From Prorocentrum cordatum (lineage: Eukaryota; Sar; Dinophyceae; Prorocentrales; Prorocentraceae): 64,000 bases of DNA. The notes below the pieces were generated by a model, which was not told where the DNA came from, searched no databases, and saw nothing but the letters and a program-made list of their open reading frames with translations. The position numbers and the translations under genes are program-made. The stretch lies in NCBI GenBank assembly GCA_963575745.1, contig CAUYUJ010019080.1, positions 38,424 through 102,423 on the forward strand, read 5' to 3'. Below are positions 10,996 through 21,318 of the stretch, piece after piece; the stretch's first letter is position 1, and each line of letters starts with the position of its first letter.

Positions 10996-13311
10996 CTACG
11001 ACCTCCTCTTGGGGACCTCGGCCTGCGGCGGCGATTCCTTGGGCTCGTCGCCCCGGCTCCCGTCGTCGCTCGAACGCCGCCCGCCCCCTTCCTCCACGAC
11101 GCCCGCCGAGGGCGCGCTGCCCTCCGCCGGCGGCTTTCCTCTCTCCGCGGCGTCCGCCGTCTCTCCCTTGGCGTCCTCCGCGTGGTCCTCCTCCTCCTCC
11201 TCCTCCTCAGAGAATAGCTCGTGGTACTTCGCCCGCGCGTAGAACCTCACCAGGTACACGAAGGCTGCGAGGAGGAAGCCGGCGGACAGGAAGAGGACCA
11301 CCGCCTGCATCTCCTGCGTGGAGCTCCACGCGTCGGTCGCGAGGACGGAGGCGCATATCAGGCTGCAGCAAGTGAATAGGAGAGAGAGTCCTTCTGCGTC
11401 GTTGAGCTTCTGGTACTTGTACGGTCGGAGTCGCATGTGTGCACCAAGGAACACGGTCATCGTGAAGAGTGCCATGGCTAATTTGGAAGATGGGCTGTAT
11501 GTGGTTGGAGCCAGAGTCGCGGTGACAGCGAGCACAGTAGTCTTGGTGAGACGGAAAGCCTCCCAAGACTGCCGCCCCTCAGTGTGGGACCCTGTGATGA
11601 ACTTCATTGCGTGGTCGTGCACCGAATTGCGAATCAGGAAGATCCAAAGTAGCGGCCCTGCCACAATGGCACCAGAAGCCAAAGGCACCGTGATCATCGA
11701 ATACCTCGCCCTGCCGCTGCAACTTGCCAGTGACTCGTGTGAAAGCCAGCTCTCAGCAGGCGCAAGGGGATCGTCCGGGTGCACCTGTGTGTGGTAGCAC
11801 GGGAGCGAGCGGGCGCACGCTGCGGTGATGAGTGGCACGAACTGGTTGGTCGCCACGATGTAGCACACCATGAGGCTGCCTGGCGTGTACTTGGCCCGGA
11901 ACCACTGGATTAACTGCGCCGTCATCGCCAGGAGCATCGCAATGGCTGCCTGAGCAAACACAAGGCCGACAACGCTCAGGGGCCCGATCTGTTGCTCGCC
12001 GCCGTTGACTAAGCAGTCGAGGCTGGACGCAAAAGCCGTGGCGTCACCTCCCGAAGCGTGAATGCCCATGCTGAGAACTCCTCTGACACCATCGGGCATC
12101 CTGCGGAACACAGGCGTTGCGTCTATGGTCGACGCGACGAGAGCAGAGGCGGAGGTGAACGCTAGCAAGATCTTCAGCGCATCGTTCGAGAAAGCTGCGG
12201 ATGCCCCCCTGCGCGCGGCGTCAAACGCACTGCGGAGGGAGGCCGCGTAGAGCATGATCGGCACTCCAAGCCACGCGAGCCACTGAAGAATCTGGTGGCC
12301 ACACTGCTCACAGATGAAGGGATCAGCGTTACTGCGTCCAAAACCAATTGTGCAAGAAGCGCATCCGGGTGTTGTCGAATTGTACCCTTCCTGGCACTGT
12401 GCCTCTGCACGCAGTGTTTCGCAGTTGTCCGCAGCCTTGCTGCGGGGGTCCACGTTCAGCTCGACAACGCTATGAGGACAAGCTATGCTGTTAGGGCAGC
12501 GATGAGCTGACGTGCCGTTCTTCTGATATTGTATCGTAGCTCCTTCTGGCACGTTGATCAGCCAGTCGCTAACATATATATATATATATATATATATATC
12601 CATCTTGACTTGCTTGCTCAGGTGCATCGTGCAGGATTTCTCCACCAAGGCCTTATCTTTTAATTGCTTGGCCACCTTCATCTCTTTTTCCGCCTTCTCA
12701 GTGTCCTTGATCGCTCGCTGGCTTTTATTGAGAGCTTCTTCCTCCTTCTTTCGGGCGCGTTTCAGTTGTCCTTTTGCAAAACGTTCCCTACGCTTCACAT
12801 CTTTAAGTTCATGCCGCACCACAATTGCACTGTTGTTTGCAATGTGCGTACTCGCTTCCAACGCCTTAATGCACTCCTTCAATTCTCCCACCGTCACGGA
12901 GGTGTAATCAGGTAACTTGTCAATATTTTTTAGGAGGCTCTGGCATTCTGGCGTCAACTGAACCTGGGCCTTGGCCTCGAGGGCGGGCCCTTCCTCGTTG
13001 CCGACACCCTCCTCGCCTCCGGCCCTCTGCATGCTCCCGCCGGGGGCCCGCTGTGGCCTCGCGCCCGATCTCGACGAAACGCTCGCGGTAGGCCGCCCGC
13101 CTGTCCAGGCCTGCTTCTCCTCCAAGCCCGCGGTCGTCCCGCCCTGTGCGGCGCCACCAGACAGCTGGCCCCGCGAGTCCACGGCGAGCACCTCCCTGCG
13201 AACCAGGGCGCTCCCGCGCCCTCCCTGCGCGGAGCGCGCGCGCGCGGGCGGGCAGAGGAGCAGCGCCGCGGCCAGCAAGGTGAGCCGCCGAGGTCGCTCG
13301 GGGAACGCCAT
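10996..13311 (-). CDS. Predicted multi-pass membrane protein with Cys-rich ectodomain (retrogene)
   Basis: 771 residues from the ATG at 13311, 82 bases after the leader. The open frame extends further upstream only through leader and repeat sequence. Residues 1-27 look like a signal peptide (basic start, then LTLLAAALLL). Residues about 141-236 are Lys/Glu-rich coiled coil. Residues 239-247 (IYIYIYIYV) come from an in-frame (TA)n tract. Residues 272-337 contain eight Cys, with CQEGYNSTTPGCASC resembling GCC2/GCC3 or ephrin-receptor-like Cys repeats. About eight to nine hydrophobic spans follow (342-358, 379-396, 444-466, 478-499, 540-560, 589-626, 641-658, 668-689). The tail is Glu-rich then Ser/Pro-rich. 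The layout resembles protist polytopic proteins with a Cys-rich ectodomain and a TRP-like core. Ligand and transport role are unknown. No frame break was found, so it could be functional. Confidence 0.8.
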   Translation of the reverse strand: MAFPERPRRLTLLAAALLLCPPARARSAQGGRGSALVRREVLAVDSRGQLSGGAAQGGTTAGLEEKQAWTGGRPTASVSSRSGARPQRAPGGSMQRAGGEEGVGNEEGPALEAKAQVQLTPECQSLLKNIDKLPDYTSVTVGELKECIKALEASTHIANNSAIVVRHELKDVKRRERFAKGQLKRARKKEEEALNKSQRAIKDTEKAEKEMKVAKQLKDKALVEKSCTMHLSKQVKMDIYIYIYIYVSDWLINVPEGATIQYQKNGTSAHRCPNSIACPHSVVELNVDPRSKAADNCETLRAEAQCQEGYNSTTPGCASCTIGFGRSNADPFICEQCGHQILQWLAWLGVPIMLYAASLRSAFDAARRGASAAFSNDALKILLAFTSASALVASTIDATPVFRRMPDGVRGVLSMGIHASGGDATAFASSLDCLVNGGEQQIGPLSVVGLVFAQAAIAMLLAMTAQLIQWFRAKYTPGSLMVCYIVATNQFVPLITAACARSLPCYHTQVHPDDPLAPAESWLSHESLASCSGRARYSMITVPLASGAIVAGPLLWIFLIRNSVHDHAMKFITGSHTEGRQSWEAFRLTKTTVLAVTATLAPTTYSPSSKLAMALFTMTVFLGAHMRLRPYKYQKLNDAEGLSLLFTCCSLICASVLATDAWSSTQEMQAVVLFLSAGFLLAAFVYLVRFYARAKYHELFSEEEEEEEDHAEDAKGETADAAERGKPPAEGSAPSAGVVEEGGGRRSSDDGSRGDEPKESPPQAEVPKRRS
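12574..12599 (+). repeat. (TA)n tract inside the retrogene
   Basis: A 26-base TA run is translated in frame within the membrane-protein gene. An intron reading (GT at 12609 to AG at 12569, 41 bases) would shift the frame, so it is probably a microsatellite within the exon. Its flanks (CCAGTC..TAACAT on one side, ATCC on the other) resemble those of the TA tract in the LINE at 40099. Confidence 0.8.
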
Positions 13312-13393
13312 GGGCACGGCGCGCTTCTCTGCGTCGGCGTTGTGACCAGCTCTCGCGCGCGCTCGCGCGGGCGTGCGGGCGCACGACGGCGAG

Positions 13394-13415
13394 CTTGAGC
13401 CAAAATGGCTACGCA
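13394..13415 (-). other. Dinoflagellate spliced-leader (DinoSL) sequence
   Basis: The minus strand reads CGTAGCCATTTTGGCTCAAG (13413-13394), preceded by TG. The known 22-base DinoSL begins D-C-C-G-T-A-G (D = A, G or T), so this is a 21/22 match covering the whole leader. It abuts the 19 bp target duplication. A genomic leader joined to a gene shows the gene came from trans-spliced mRNA. It is not an SL RNA gene: no donor GT follows the leader. Confidence 0.93.
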
Positions 13416-13434
13416 AGCCCGGCTCGGCCGTCTT
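13416..13434 (+). repeat. Target-site duplication, right copy (19 bp)
   Basis: Identical to 9391-9409. The bases that follow (GAAGCTTTCTTGGGGGCC) continue the 450 bp repeat exactly as in its unbroken units at 8508 and 8961. Confidence 0.92.
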
Positions 13435-13532
13435 GAAGCTTTCTTGGGGGCCTTTTGGGGCGTCTGGAGGCAATCTCGGGGGTTTTGAAACCGTCTTGAA
13501 AGCTGATGAAGTCCGAAAGGCGAATATGCTAA
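13435..13532 (+). repeat. 450 bp repeat, unit 3 continued
   Basis: Continuation of the unit broken at 9409. It matches 8961-9061 up to GGCGAATATGCTAAAAT, where a second insertion begins. Confidence 0.88.
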
Positions 13533-13772
13533 AATCCCACCAGCCCTTTGGGCGTGAGTGGTTTAGCGAGCTCTCTCTGTCCTCAACCCCCCTTCTTCCC
13601 CTTCGGGTAGGGGTTTACCCCTCCCCCTACCCCCTCCCCCTGGGCCTGGAGAGGGGGTCCCGCGGGTCGTCAGGGGGGTCAATTTCGACTCCTGGGAGGG
13701 CTAAAAAACGACGACCCTCACGAGGATTCTGGCCCCGACGGGGGGGCGGAGATAAGTCCCTCTCCTCTTCTG

Positions 13773-13920
13773 TGAAGCCAAAAACATTGATTTTACTATG
13801 GTTTTGGCCCCATTTTGGACTTCTGAGGGGGCAGCGCTCATCGTCCTTCATAGCAAAATCATTGAGTTTACGAAGGTTTTGGCCTCATTTTGTCCTTCTC
13901 AGGGGGCAGCTCTTCTTTGC
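13773..13920 (+). repeat. Two 70-75 bp units (AATCATTGATTTTAC type)
   Basis: Units hold AA(A/T)CATTGA(T/G)TTTAC, GGTTTTGGCC(C/T)CATTTTG and TTCTGAGGGGGCAG(C/G)GCT. The same unit recurs at 14622-14790 and 28420-28490, always before a CCCAAGAGG array. Confidence 0.8.
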
Positions 13921-13929
13921 GCTTCTGAG

Positions 13930-14344
13930 GAGGTCGCAAGAGGCCCCAAGATGTCCCCAAGAGGCCCCCAGGAGGCTCCCAAGAGGCCTCCAAGAGACCC
14001 CCCAGAGGCCCCCAAGCGGCCCCAAGAGGCCCCCAAGAGGCCCCCAAGAGGCCCCCAAGAGGCCCCAAGAGGCCCCAAGAGGCCCCCAAGAGGCCCCCAA
14101 GAGGCCCCCAAGAGGCCCCCAAGAGGCCCCAAGAGGCTCCAAGAGGCCCCCAAGAGGCCCCACGAGGAGCCCGAACGACTCACACCAGGACGAGGGGCCC
14201 GAACGACTCACACCACGAAGAGCCCGAACGACTCACACCACAAGGAGGGGCCCGAACGACTCACACCAGGACGAGGCGCCCGAACGACTCACACCACGAG
14301 GAGCCCGAACGACTCACACCACGACGCGGGCCCCGAACGACTCA

Positions 14345-14345
<1 letters not shown>
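13930..14345 (+). repeat. CCCCAAGAGG array and CCCGAACGACTCACACCA array
   Basis: Roughly 10-12 bp degenerate copies of CCCCAAGAGGCC are followed at 14165 by 25-30 bp units with CCCGAACGACTCACACCA. Translations (PKRPPRGPQE on one strand, GASWGPLGGLL on the other) are repeat artefacts. Confidence 0.9.
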
Positions 14346-14614
<269 letters not shown>

Positions 14615-14964
14615 CTCTTCCGTGAAGCAAGAATCATCGATTGTACTACGGTTTTCGCCCCCTTTGGCCCTTCTCAGGGGGCTGCGCTCATGAAAGATCC
14701 TCTCTTTCTTCAACGCCAAATCATTGATTCTCCGAAGGTTTGGGGCTCCGTTTGCCCTTCTGGGGGGGCAGCGCTCATTGAAACTCCCCTCTTCTTTGAT
14801 CCCTTCCCTCCAAGATGGCCCCAAGAAGCGCCCAGAAAGCACGAAGAGGCCCCAAGATGGCCCCAAGAGGTCCCCAGGAGGGCCCCAAGATGCCCCCAAG
14901 ATGTCTCCAAGCGGCCCCAAGAGGCGCCGAAGACGCCCTCAGAGGCCTCCGACCAAAAGACATC

Positions 14965-15047
14965 CACTACTACTTCTACTCTACGACTACTACTATTACG
15001 ACTACGACTCCACTACTGCTACTACTACTACTACTACTACTACTACG

Positions 15048-15115
<68 letters not shown>

Positions 15116-15122
15116 GACTACG

Positions 15123-15189
<67 letters not shown>

Positions 15190-15216
15190 ACTAACCACGA
15201 CTACTACCACCACCAG

Positions 15217-15276
<60 letters not shown>

Positions 15277-15290
15277 AACTACTACGACTC
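14965..15290 (+). repeat. (TAC)n microsatellite, second tract
   Basis: A second long ACT/TAC tract with occasional ACG interruptions. Confidence 0.97.
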
Positions 15291-15496
15291 CACCTGCGAA
15301 GACCCCGATCACCTCGCACGCGGACGAGGTGCCCGAACGCCTCACCTCACAAGGAGGATAGACAAGGAGGCGGGAGGAAGGAGGAGCAGGGGAGATATGC
15401 GGAGCCCAGCGGACACACGCCTGAAAAACACGACTGTCGGCATGCTTCGCGAGAGTTGCTGCTGTGAGATGGGCTGGTGGGGATACGCGAAGCGTA

Positions 15497-15665
15497 AAGA
15501 ATTGAAAGTTTTACAGAAAGGGAATGGGACGATTTTTGTGCTTTGAAGGCCCCTTGGAAAGCTCTTTGGGGTGCCTTGGGGGTCTTTGGGCCGTCCGGAC
15601 GCAATTGGAGTCCCTCTTGGAGCGCTCTTGTGCTGTCTGGGGCCTCCCTTGAGCCTTTCTGATGA
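15497..15665 (+). repeat. 450 bp repeat resumes after the composite
   Basis: GAAAGTTTTAC, GGGAATGGGACGATTTTTGT and GTGCTTTGAAGGCCCCTTGG match 8612-8670. The match decays after about 15590. Confidence 0.8.
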
Positions 15666-15829
15666 CCGCTCGGATCGCTCTGGGTCTGCTGGCAATGCGT
15701 TTGTGGAGACCCGGAAAGCCGGGTAACCTTGTCCAAGGACGTCCAAGGGAGCCCGAGAACCCCAGATCCCGGGGGGTCAGTTTTGGGGGGGGAGGTTTTC
15801 CCCCCCGGGCTTGTAAACATATAGGAAGA

Positions 15830-15869
15830 GGAATATACATACATACATACATATAATATGTATATATAC

Positions 15870-15965
<96 letters not shown>

Positions 15966-16005
15966 GCATATATACATACATATACACATATACATACATA
16001 TACAC

Positions 16006-16044
<39 letters not shown>

Positions 16045-16131
16045 TATATATATACATATACATATACACATACATATACAAATACATATGCATATACATA
16101 TACAGATACATATACAAATACATATACATAG

Positions 16132-16194
<63 letters not shown>

Positions 16195-16578
16195 CATACA
16201 TATACATATACGTATACACATACATATGCACATACATATGTATGCATATACATATACATATACATATACATGTACGTGTACATATACATATACATACACA
16301 CATACATACACATATACATATGCATATACATATACAAATACATATACATATACATATACATATGCATATACATTTACATATATACATGTATACATAGACA
16401 TATACATATGCATAGCCATATATATATCTACATATACATATACATAAGCATATACATAAACATATACATATACATAAACATATACATATATACATATATA
16501 TATACACATATACATATACATACACATATACATATACCTATACATATACATATACAGAAATCTATACGTATACATATG

Positions 16579-16632
<54 letters not shown>

Positions 16633-16870
16633 TATGCATACACATACCTATACATATACATATATATATACTTATGAATATACATATACATGTACATATA
16701 CATATACATATACATAGACATAGACATAGACCTATACATATGCATATACATATTCATATACATATACATAAATATACACATACACATGTACACATGTATG
16801 TATGTGTATGTTTGTGTAAATGTATACATACATCTATAAATGTATGTATATATATATATCCATATATATA
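15830..16870 (+). repeat. (ATATAC)n hexanucleotide microsatellite, about 1 kb
   Basis: About 1,040 bases of TATACA/CATATA repeats. Reading frames translate to TYTYTY or MYMYMY and are not genes. Confidence 0.97.
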
Positions 16871-17117
16871 TATATACATTCTGGCCGCCGCCGCGGCCCG
16901 CCCCCCCAGCGCGCCCGCGAGAGGGCGGTGCGTCAGCGCGGCCGGAGCCTGCGCGTACAGGTCCGTCTCCTTGGCAATGAGTTTGATGGCATTCTTGTTC
17001 GCGCCTCGGGCGCCGCGCGGGCGAGCCCGTGGCCCAGGCGCCCGCGCGCGCCAGTCTGTTCGATGCGTGGTCCCCAGGGGCCCCCCTGAGGTCTGGACCA
17101 CTTCTCCCTGGGGTTAG

Positions 17118-17230
17118 GTCGGGCATGACCTCCTACAGGCGGATTTTGCAAGAAAAACCAAAAACTGTCAAAACAGGTTCAAGAAGCACGGAGAATCGTT
17201 GCCAGACTGAGGCTGGCTTTTCGTCCTGAG
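17118..17230 (+). mobile_element. MITE family 2, decayed copy (left end)
   Basis: GTCGGGCATGACCTCCTACAGGCGGA matches the left terminus at 47714 and 51988, also preceded by TTAG. The right terminus is not recognisable. Confidence 0.6.
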
Positions 17231-17384
17231 CGGCTGTGTGGACGGCCCCGAGGCCCGGCGAGGGCCACCAAAGGCAGAAGACGGCAAAAAAGCGGCCGCT
17301 CCACTCTCTGTCGGAGCGTCGGATCCCTACGCTTTCGGCCTCTGGGGGCCCTCATCGGGCATCTGGGAGCCCTCACTGGGCCCC

Positions 17385-17600
17385 CAAGACCGTCAAGAAA
17401 CGACCCATCGGAGATCTTCTGACCCGTGTCAATCCAGACCCGGGTCAGTCAAACCTTGCAGAAACCTGCAAGATCCTGCAAAATCCTGCACCCAAACCCG
17501 GGTCAACGCGAAGGCTCCTGCAAGCTCCTGCAGGATCCTGCTCCCGAGCCCGGGTCAGTGCGACCCTGGCCCTGCAGGATCCTGCCAGGTCGGGCGCTCT
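17385..17600 (+). repeat. Degenerate CCCGGGTCA / TGCAGGATCCTGC repeat
   Basis: Recurring (A/G)(A/G)CCCGGGTCA and CTGCA(A/G)GATCCTGC words at 40-70 base spacing. Confidence 0.6.
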
Positions 17601-17762
17601 GGCCGACCCCCGTTCGCACTGACCCCCGCACGGAGCCCGGGGAGCGGACACGGCCACCGAAGGCCGGCCGCTCCGCGCTCTTCGGAGCCGCGGGGCTCCG
17701 GGTGGCCGCGGCGGACGCCGAGATCCGGCGCTGCCAAAAAAATGCCAATGTCGCAAGAATCA

Positions 17763-18355
17763 CAGCCGGAGGAGGAGGAGGAGGAGGAGGAGGAGGAGGA
17801 GGAGGAGGAGGAGGAGGAGGGAGAGGAGGAGGAGGAGGAGGAGGAGGAGGAGGAGGATGAGGAGGAGGACGAGGAGGAGGAGGGAGGAGGAGGGGGGAGG
17901 AGGAGAAGGAGGAGGAGGAGGAGGGAGGAGGAGGAAGGAGGAGGGGAGGAGGAGGAGGGAGGAGGAGAGGAGGACGAGGAGGAGAAGGAGGAGGAGGAGA
18001 AGAAAGAGAGAACGAGGAGAAAAAGGGGGAGGAGGAGAAGGAGGAGAAGGAGATGGAGGAGGAGGAGAATCTCGGCCGGACATCCAGGCTGACGGCCCCC
18101 ATCGGCGATCAACGGGTGATTGGAGGTCGATGTTTCCACCCCTGTGCCTATCTCCACCCAACGCTGCCCCTGACAGATGACCCCCGCACGAAGAGGAGGA
18201 GGAGGAGGAGGAGGAGGAGGAGGAGGAAGAGGAGGAGGAGGAGGAGGAGGAGGAGGGAGGAGGAGGAGGAGGAGGAGGAGAGGGAGGAAGAGAGAACGAG
18301 GAGGAGGAGGAGGAGGACGACGAGGAGGAGAAGGAGGAGGAGGAGGAGGAGGAGG
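17763..18355 (+). repeat. (GGA)n tracts split by a dispersed block
   Basis: GGA tracts at 17763-18060 and 18190-18355. Between them, 18075-18185 resembles the right arm of the fold-back element at 57308-57514 (CGGCGATC, GGTCGATG, CCCCTGTGCCTAT, CGCTGCCCCTGA). Confidence 0.85.
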
Positions 18356-18525
18356 ACCTCCCCATCCTCCCTGTGGTAGTGGTGGTAGAAAACTGGCCCG
18401 TCATCTCAGGGAGCGCCGCACTCGGCGGGCGGGCGGGCGCGCCAGAGGAGGGCTGCGCGGCGAGGGCGTCGGCCTCCCCAACAAGCAGGAGCGGCGGCGA
18501 GGTCCGCGCGTGGAGGGGTAAAGCG

Positions 18526-18707
18526 TGGGACCCTGAGATGCTCGGCGACTCGACGTTTTCGGGCCAGGCGTTGTCGCTCCATCTGAGCATCGTTCAACCG
18601 ATCCCCATCCCCAGCGGCGTGGCCTGGGCCCCACGGGCCGAGTTATCCCTCTGGATGGGGGGGTATAGGCCATTCCCTTCGGGCTTCGAGGGGTGGGACC
18701 CTGAGAT
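18526..18707 (+). repeat. Dispersed block between GTGGGACCCTGAGATG repeats
   Basis: GTGGGACCCTGAGATG stands at 18526 and 18692. The 150 bases between match 55405-55560 in several blocks: TGAGCATCGTT, GGCCTGGGCCCCAC, TTCCCTTCG(G/A)GCTTCGAGG. This may be an insertion with its target duplication, or simply a repeat with internal periodicity. Confidence 0.5.
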
Positions 18708-18903
18708 GGCGGGTCGCGGCCACGACGGTCGGGAACTTTTGCATAGCGTGCCGCGGCGGCGGCCCCGGCGACACGCGATGCCTTGCAAGCGGATGGCGCG
18801 TCGCTCCGCTCCGCGGGGCAGGAGGAGGAGGAGGAGGAGGAGGAGGGCGCCGCCTTAGCAGAGCTGTCCCGACTATGGGGATGGGCGCGCAGCGCCGTAG
18901 CGC

Positions 18904-19619
18904 TCACATTGGGACGTCGAGGAAGCCGTCTTCAAGCACCGACCACTGCTCAGCCGAGAAAGGCAAAAGAAACCAGTTGTCATGTCTCGCATCATACCCT
19001 TCCGTTTGTAAGTAGGCGCAACTATCGTCAGCCCACCTCTCGTGCGGACGATTCGGGAGCCTGCCTTTTGCTCGTCTGTCCCTGCTGGCATCACACATAG
19101 TAGTGCGCAATGACCATTTCCCAAGAGATACCGCCGTAACCCGGTGGGCGAATCTCCACACCCGTCTTCGCCACAGCGGACACCAGCCTTCAATATTGTT
19201 GGAATGTGCATGTCCTTCGATTTGTCTTGTTGTTCTGATAACCCACTCAACCCAGGATTCAACCACCTCTTGCTCGTGCACGCCGTCGCTGTTGAAGGTT
19301 GTCGTAGATGTGCTCGCCGACTCGAGGTCCGCCTGAGCTTCCACCGGCTGTCTGCCAGATCCCAGGATCATGCGTAGCATCTTACGTTGAGTTGTGTAGG
19401 GTGCGTCGCAATTCCGCCGTCAGCGCCCAGCTGGAAGCTCCGTACATCACCACTGGGGTAACGACGCTGTCGAAAAGCCGCAGGCGACTGGACACAGTGT
19501 ACCGCTTGCATGTCAGCTCTGAAAAACTCGAGACGCCGACGCCGAGGGACCAGGAAGCAGATCGCGTGTCGCTCCGAAGTGCGGTGGACCAGAATCGGCG
19601 GAGCAACACGCCGTCTCAC
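18904..19619 (-). pseudogene. LINE reverse transcriptase, C-terminal remnant
   Basis: Minus-strand frames join into the thumb and C-terminal region of a non-LTR reverse transcriptase. The segment RLRLFDSVVTPVVMYGASSW (about 19460-19520) is followed, after a one-base frame shift near 19385, by QRKMLRMILGSGRQP. Then come ESWVEWVIRTTRQIE, WRRRVWRFAHRV, RPHERWADD and DNWFLLPFSAEQW, the usual LINE tail. Catalytic motifs are absent. A (CTC)n tract lies about 220 bp upstream on the transcript strand. Confidence 0.75.
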
Positions 19620-19835
19620 AGTTCCCGAAAGCTCCCGACCACACCCCGTCCGGAGAAGAAGCGATCAGAACTCTCGAGGCCCAGCCCGCCCCTGCCGACT
19701 GACCGGGGGAGGAAGAGCAGGGAATACTCCGGGTGGCAGGCACGATGCAGCGCTGCGGGTGGTCCCTCCCCGTGCCCCTCGTAAAGCTGCCGAGCTCGGG
19801 AACGGCGGCAAGATCAATCCCGGATCCTTCCCCTG

Positions 19836-20205
19836 ATCCTCCTCCTCCTCCTCCTCCTCCTCCTCCTCCTCCTCCTCCTCCTCTTCCTCCTCCTCCTCCT
19901 CCTCCTCCTCTTCCTCCTCCTCCCCCTCTTCCGTTCATTTTTCTGGTGGCCCAATATGCAGAGAACTTCTACTCCATGTCCTCCTCCTCCTCCTCCTCCT
20001 CCTCCTCCTCCTCCTCCTCCTCCTCCTCCTCATCCTCATCCTCATCCTCCTCCTCCTCCTCCTCCTCCTCCTCCTCCTCCTTGTCGTCCTCTTCCACATT
20101 CTCATCCTCATCCTTATCCTCATCCTGCTCCTGCACCTGCTCCTGCTCCTGCTCCTCCTCCTCCTCCTCCTCCTCCTCCTCCTTCTCCTCCTCTTCCAGC
20201 TCTTC
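19836..20205 (+). repeat. (CTC)n tracts
   Basis: Two CTC tracts (19836-19930 and 19977-20205) are separated by a short unique spacer. The second borders composite module C. Confidence 0.95.
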
Positions 20206-20224
20206 CAACTCTGCCAGCTCTCTT

Positions 20225-21065
20225 TCCTTGTGAATAACTCTTCGCTGTCGCACCCCGAAGCGTGTCGGTAGGGCTGGCCGGGCGTTTCACCCAAGACTTC
20301 CGCACCATTTGTGATCCGTAAGCTGAGAATGCCCAACAGATTCACAGACGGGGGGCGGGCCGTTTTCAAGATGTTCCTGTCGCCTGAGCGCCGCGCACAT
20401 TCGTCTTAACAAATTGCAAGCGCTTCACGGATGGAGGGCGGGCTGTTTCAAAATGTCGCTCTCGCCTTAGCGCCTCGCACATTCGTCCTGAAAGCTTGCA
20501 GGGGCTTCACGGATGGAGGGCGGTACCTTCTCAACATGTGGCTCTCGCCTTCGCCCCGCGCACATTCGTCCTAAAAGTTTGAAAGGGCGGTACCTTTTCC
20601 AAAGTGTGGCTCTCGCCTGGGCGCCGCGCCTATTCGTCCTGAAAGCTTGCAAGAGCTTCACGGATGGAGGGCGGTACCTCTTGGATCTCGCCTAGACGCC
20701 GCGCACATTCATTCGTCTTGAAAGTTTACGACATGTCACGGACTCTTATGGTTGACATCCCAGAATTAACTTGATGGCACGATATACGACTGCCCGAGCG
20801 CAACAGTTACGTACGTTGATTCGCGGTGCTGAAGCCCCAGGAATGGTGTTCTGGCACGGTTCAAGACCGTCAGGACACAACAGTAGCGTTGCCTCGCGGC
20901 GTTGAGGTCCCACGAAATGGTTTCCTGGCACGGCTCAGGATTCTCAAACGGTTGTCTTCCAACTGGGCATTTCCCCCAGTGACAATGAGCCCGTGTAGGG
21001 ACCTGTGAAGAGGGAACTCGGAGGGAGGGTTGATTGCGACATCGTTGGTGAGTCATCGGTTCACA
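20225..21065 (+). repeat. GGA/CTC-bounded composite module, copy C
   Basis: Order on plus: (CTC)n; GAATAACTCTTCGCTGTCGC; GTCGCACCCCGAAGCGTGTC; about five 80 bp units with GCTTCACGGATGGAGGGCGG (20340-20735); two to three 76 bp units with CGTTGAGGTCCCACGAAATG (20740-20965); GAAGAGGGAACTCGGAGGGA; ACATCGTTGGTGAGTCATC; (CTC)n. Copies A (34233-35005) and B (36753-37705) have the same order inverted, also with GGA tracts at both ends. No coding capacity was seen. Confidence 0.8.
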
Positions 21066-21318
21066 CTGCTCCTCCACCTCCTGCTCCTCCTCCTCCTCCT
21101 CCTCCTCCTCCTCCTCCTCCTCCTCTTCCTCCTCCTCCTCATCCTCCTCCTCCTCCGTCCATCCTCCTCCCCCACCTCCTCCTCCTCCATCCTCTTCCTC
21201 CTCCTCCTCCTCCTCCTCCTCCTCCTCCTCCTCCTCCTCCTCATCCTCCACCTCCTCCTCCTCATCCTCTTCCTCCTCCTCCACCTCTTCCTCCTCCTCC
21301 TCCTCCACCTCCTCCTGC
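21062..21318 (+). repeat. (CTC)n tract
   Basis: About 250 bases of CTC with CTT, CAT and CAC interruptions, forming the outer border of module C. Confidence 0.95.

Larger units (their letters stand above)
9408..13415 (-). mobile_element. Full-length processed retrocopy of a spliced-leader mRNA
   Basis: On the minus strand the insert starts at 13415 with the dinoflagellate spliced leader. It continues through an 82-base leader, an intron-free 771-codon frame and about 1.58 kb of 3' sequence, and ends in an A run (T10 at 9408-9417 on the plus strand). A perfect 19 bp duplication lies immediately outside both ends. Joining the outer ends restores a continuous 450 bp repeat unit. These are the marks of LINE-type target-primed reverse transcription of a mature trans-spliced, polyadenylated mRNA. 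Recycling of processed cDNAs is known in dinoflagellates; a copy this complete from leader to tail is unusual. Confidence 0.92.

Noticed and set aside
12569-12609. The TA tract of the retrogene as a small GT-AG intron
   Set aside because: GT and AG fit, but removing 41 bases breaks the long frame that is open on both sides; a processed copy should also lack introns.
13394-13415. Spliced-leader RNA gene
   Set aside because: The leader is followed by coding leader sequence rather than a GT donor and an SL RNA body, and it sits at a retrocopy end.
15347-16629. Frames of 370-390 codons reading MYMYMY or ICICIC
   Set aside because: Translations of the ATATAC microsatellite; their ends run into unrelated sequence.
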